Shown piece after piece: positions 5,743 to 7,801 of a stretch of 7,801 nucleotides of DNA (the first letter of the stretch is position 1; every line of letters begins with the position of its first letter). This stretch comes from JBBQVO01 sp038211505. Lineage in GTDB: Bacteria > Chloroflexota > Dehalococcoidia > DSTF01 > JACRBR01. The stretch lies in contig JBBQVO010000163.1 in NCBI GenBank assembly GCA_038211505.1, positions 1-7,801 of the forward strand, given 5' to 3'. The position numbers and the translations under genes were made by a program. Under the pieces are notes generated by a model. It had not been told where the DNA came from. It saw only the letters and a list, made by a program, of their open reading frames with translations, and did no database searches.

Positions 5743-6288
5743 GTGTTCGCCGTAGTCCGCACCGGTGGCAAGCAATACCGCGTCCGCGAGGGCCGTCCGA
5801 TCAAGATCGAGCGCCTTCCCGGCGATGTCGGCTCGACCATCGAGCTCGGCGATGTGCTGCTGCTCGGCGAGGGCGACGCGATCACCGTCGGCGCCCCGAC
5901 GATCTCCGGCGCCCGCGTCGTCGGCACGATCGCCGAGCAGGGCCGCTCGAAGAAGATCATCGTCTTCCGCTACAAAGCGAAGACGCGCGCGCGCAAGAAG
6001 AACGGCCATCGTCAGCCGTTCACGATGCTGATGGTCGATGACATCCTCGGTCCCGGCCAGCAACCGAAGCCGAAGCAGGCCGCCGCAGCTGCTGAGCCGG
6101 AGGCCGCCCCAGCGCCGAAGGGCCGCCGCGGTGGCCGCAAGACCGCCGCTGCCGTCGTCGAGCCGGCAGCCTCTGTTTCGTCTGACGACGACGCAACCGT
6201 AACCGCGCCTGCCGATGCTACTCCAGAAGCGCCAGCGACGCCGGCCGCTCCCGCACGCAGGCGTCTCGGCCGCAAGAAAGCAGAGTAA
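5743..6288 (+). CDS. rplU: 50S ribosomal protein L21 with long C-terminal extension
   Basis: L21 binds 23S rRNA in the large subunit. The 181-residue product starts MFAVVRTGGKQYRV, a clear L21 N-terminus, and keeps the family core through the basic GHRQPF segment at about 88-93. The core ends near residue 104, about the normal full length of L21. The remaining 77 residues are a low-complexity Ala/Pro/Glu tail with basic patches GRRGGRK (127-133) and RRRLGRKK (172-179) flanking an acidic DDD stretch (148-150). The tail is probably disordered and may contact rRNA. The gene starts with GTG at 5743, chosen from the ribosome binding site and family alignment. It heads the rplU-rpmA-rpmE unit, and rpmA follows after 2 nt, implying translational coupling. 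Confidence 0.96.
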   Translation: MFAVVRTGGKQYRVREGRPIKIERLPGDVGSTIELGDVLLLGEGDAITVGAPTISGARVVGTIAEQGRSKKIIVFRYKAKTRARKKNGHRQPFTMLMVDDILGPGQQPKPKQAAAAAEPEAAPAPKGRRGGRKTAAAVVEPAASVSSDDDATVTAPADATPEAPATPAAPARRRLGRKKAE

Positions 6289-6290
6289 CG

Positions 6291-6566
6291 ATGGCTCACA
6301 AAAAAGGTGTAGGCAGCTCACGCAACGGGCGCGATAGCAACTCCCAACGGCTCGGCGTCAAGCGCTCCGACGGGCAACTCGTGCTCGCGGGCACGATCAT
6401 CCTGCGCCAGCGGGGCACGCGCGTGCACCCCGGCCGCAACGTCGGCGTCGGCCGCGACCACACGCTCTTCGCGCTCGAACCGGGCGCCGTGAAGTTCGAG
6501 CCGTTCGCCAAGGGCCGGCGCAAGAAAGTCAGCATCGTAGCCATGGAGGCCGCAGCCGCAACCTAA
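6291..6566 (+). CDS. rpmA: 50S ribosomal protein L27
   Basis: L27 sits near the peptidyl transferase centre, and its flexible N-terminus reaches the tRNA acceptor ends. The 91-residue protein begins MAHKKGVGSSRNGRDSNSQR, the canonical start. It therefore lacks the cleavable N-terminal extension found in Firmicutes L27 and would need no Prp-type processing beyond possible Met removal. The middle GTIILRQRGT and HPGRNVG regions are typical. A short Ala-rich tail ends the protein. Only 2 nt separate it from the rplU stop, in the conserved L21-L27 order. The usual next gene in many bacteria, obg, is absent; rpmE follows instead. Confidence 0.98.
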   Translation: MAHKKGVGSSRNGRDSNSQRLGVKRSDGQLVLAGTIILRQRGTRVHPGRNVGVGRDHTLFALEPGAVKFEPFAKGRRKKVSIVAMEAAAAT

Positions 6567-6620
6567 CAGCCAAAACAACGAGACCGTCCGATCTGAGGAG
6601 CCCCGAGAAAGTCCATCGAG

Positions 6621-6848
6621 ATGCAAGCGAAAATTCACCCCGACTACGTCGAATCAACCATCCACTGCGCCTGCGGCAACAGCTGGCAGACGCGTGCTAC
6701 CCGGCCCGACCTTCACATCGACATCTGTAGCAATTGCCACCCGTTCTTCACGGGCCAGCAGCGCATCGTCGACACCGCCGGCCGCGTCGAACGCTTCACG
6801 AAGCGCCAGGCGAAGTCCGACGCCGTGAAGTCAAAGGTGAAGAAGTAG
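6621..6848 (+). CDS. rpmE: 50S ribosomal protein L31, zinc-binding type
   Basis: L31 contributes to the bridge between ribosomal subunits. The 75-residue protein has the four cysteines of the zinc-containing form: C16 and C18 (HCACG) and C36 and C39 (CSNCHPFFTG). It is therefore not the cysteine-lacking paralogue induced under zinc starvation. The basic C-terminal tail (KRQAKSDAVKSKVKK) is normal. The ATG at 6621 is the only reasonable start, since the frame closes at a TGA at 6594-6596 with no usable start between. A strong GAGGAG at 6595-6600 is 20 nt away, too far, so GAGAAAG at 6605-6611 is the likelier binding site. The gene follows rpmA by 54 nt and ends at a clear terminator. Confidence 0.97.
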   Translation: MQAKIHPDYVESTIHCACGNSWQTRATRPDLHIDICSNCHPFFTGQQRIVDTAGRVERFTKRQAKSDAVKSKVKK

Positions 6849-6856
6849 TCCCAACG

Positions 6857-6887
6857 CGGCCTGTCATCTGGACAGGCCGTTTTGTTT
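6857..6887 (+). terminator. Intrinsic terminator of the rplU-rpmA-rpmE unit
   Basis: A perfect 9-bp stem, CGGCCTGTC (6857-6865) with GACAGGCCG (6871-6879), closes a 5-nt loop and is followed directly by TTTTGTTT. It begins 8 nt after the rpmE stop. This is a textbook Rho-independent terminator and separates the upstream ribosomal unit from the next genes. Confidence 0.93.
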
Positions 6888-6955
6888 GCAACGGCGATGC
6901 TCGCTGATGCCGCTCTATTGCGTCATTGAGCCGTTAGCCACTTCGAGGATGCCAC

Positions 6956-7333
6956 GTGAGTCGCGAAACCGGCAGCGTCATCTCGGCCGTGACCGGCGAG
7001 AGCGTCGAGATCGACCAGAGCGCCATTCGCTCCGTCGATGCCGAACGCGTCGAGCTTCGACAGGCGGCCGCGCAGAACGTCCGCGGCGAAACGATGGACG
7101 TCGTCGATAGCGCGGTGTTCACGATGCGCGCGACGGAAGTGAACATGAAGGATTGCGCCAGCCTCGGTGTGTTCGGCGAGCACGTCGTGATGCGGGATTC
7201 GTCGGCGGCGATCATCCTCGCCCGCAAGGTCGAAGGCGATGGCCGCAATGTGGTGACGCCGATCGCCGCCTTCGCGCTGGGTCTCGGCGTCGTCACAGGT
7301 ATCGGCATAGTGCGGCGATTGCGCCGGCGGTAA
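6956..7333 (+). CDS. Repeat protein with C-terminal membrane anchor, function unknown
   Basis: This 125-residue protein has no function I can name. Residues 8-82 are five tandem 15-residue repeats (starting at 8, 23, 38, 53 and 68) with the pattern hydrophobic, x, Gly/Ala, Glu or Thr, x, Val/Met, x, hydrophobic, x, Asp/Gln, small. A sixth, decayed copy follows at 83-96. Such short regular repeats with alternating hydrophobic positions suggest a beta-solenoid. Residues about 102-119 form one hydrophobic helix, ending in RRLRRR, which would anchor the protein with the repeat domain outside the arginine-rich end's compartment or, less likely, tail-anchored. I recall similar unnamed proteins in Chloroflexota. 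The GTG start has GAGGA 6 nt upstream. The L25 gene follows after 14 nt, so co-transcription is likely. Confidence 0.8.
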   Translation: MSRETGSVISAVTGESVEIDQSAIRSVDAERVELRQAAAQNVRGETMDVVDSAVFTMRATEVNMKDCASLGVFGEHVVMRDSSAAIILARKVEGDGRNVVTPIAAFALGLGVVTGIGIVRRLRRR

Positions 7334-7347
7334 GGCAGGACAGCATC

Positions 7348-7801
7348 ATGGCAAACAGCGAACTCCAGGTCGAAAAGCGCACCGTGCTGGGCAAGAAGGT
7401 CGCGCAGCTGCGCCGCACAGGTGTCACACCGGCGAACATCTTCGGGAACAAGATCGAGTCCACCTCCGTGCAGGCCGACACCGTCGCGCTCACGCACCTG
7501 CTGCGCGCCTCGACGCGCAACGCCATCATCAACGTCACCGTCGACGGCGAGGCGTCATCGCGCACCGTCGTCGTGCGCGATCTCAAGCGCAACGCCGTCA
7601 CCGGACAGCTGCTCCACGTCGACTTCTATCAGATCTCCATGACCACGAAGATGCGCGCCGACGTGCCCGTTGTCCTCATCGGCACGTCCGAAGCCGTCGC
7701 GACGTTCGGTGGCATTCTGCTCCAGATGGTCGAGTCGATCGCCGTCGAGGCGCTTCCGGGCGACATCCCGACGCAGTTCGAAGTCGACGTCAGCCGCCTC
7801 A
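7348..7801 (+). CDS. rplY: 50S ribosomal protein L25/TL5/CTC family, truncated by window end
   Basis: L25 binds 5S rRNA. The long TL5/CTC form carries an extra C-terminal beta domain and is linked to general stress in Bacillus. The 151 codons visible cover the N-terminal 5S-binding domain (about 1-95, including LGKKVAQLRRTG, a TPANIFG loop and LLHVDFYQI) and the start of the TL5-type domain (from about 98, with ADVPVVLIG and IAVEALPGDIP). The reading frame is still open at the window end, so the C-terminus is not seen. The ATG is preceded by GGCAGGA with 7-nt spacing. The gene follows the repeat-protein gene by 14 nt, probably in one transcript. The symbol rplY follows common usage; ctc is an equivalent name. 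Confidence 0.93.
   Translation, partial: MANSELQVEKRTVLGKKVAQLRRTGVTPANIFGNKIESTSVQADTVALTHLLRASTRNAIINVTVDGEASSRTVVVRDLKRNAVTGQLLHVDFYQISMTTKMRADVPVVLIGTSEAVATFGGILLQMVESIAVEALPGDIPTQFEVDVSRL

Noticed and set aside
5566..6321. Minus-strand open frame of 251 codons opposite rplU
   Set aside because: It is antisense to the clearly identified L21 gene and its promoter region, and its Arg/Gly/Leu-rich product looks like a shadow translation.
6886..6919. Possible promoter for the repeat-protein gene (TTGCAA with TCTATT)
   Set aside because: The spacer would be 22 bp, too long for a normal sigma-70-type promoter, and TTGCAA overlaps the terminator's T-rich tail.

Overview
The window looks like chromosomal DNA of a GC-rich bacterium, most likely a member of Chloroflexota (Dehalococcoidia or a related class). 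This placement is an inference. It rests on bacterial FtsH, ABC-F and ribosomal proteins L21, L27, L31 and L25/TL5 lying beside an archaellin (archaeal-type flagellin), a combination known from some Chloroflexota. No rRNA, tRNA, CRISPR array, transposase or integrase is visible.

Layout. Positions 1-2169 hold a monocistronic-looking ftsH unit: an extended -10 promoter, the complete membrane protease gene and a strong hairpin terminator. Positions 2211-4124 encode a two-domain ABC-F ATPase of the ribosome-associated type. Positions 4125-4840 are a less conserved patch. It contains a repeat-like intergenic motif, an exact 17-bp tandem duplication and a small three-helix membrane protein with codon use unlike its neighbours. 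Positions 4841-5425 (minus strand) encode a complete archaellin with a class III (prepilin-type) signal peptide. Its upstream region carries a good match to a sigma-28 (FliA/SigD) motility promoter. Positions 5637-6887 form the rplU-rpmA-rpmE unit (L21, L27, L31) with its own promoter, a structured leader and a clear intrinsic terminator. Positions 6956-7801 hold a small gene for a repeat protein (five 15-residue repeats, predicted beta-solenoid, C-terminal membrane anchor), followed after 14 nt by an L25/TL5/CTC gene that is cut by the window end.

How the genes fit together. Most of the window is housekeeping: ribosome structure (L21, L27, L31, L25), translation-linked ATPase activity (ABC-F) and membrane protein quality control (FtsH). 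The lone archaellin on the opposite strand is the functional outlier. It implies that archaellum or archaellum-like pilus assembly genes lie elsewhere in the genome. The most interesting observations are the archaellin with its apparent bacterial motility-sigma promoter, and the unnamed 15-residue-repeat membrane protein placed directly upstream of the L25 gene.
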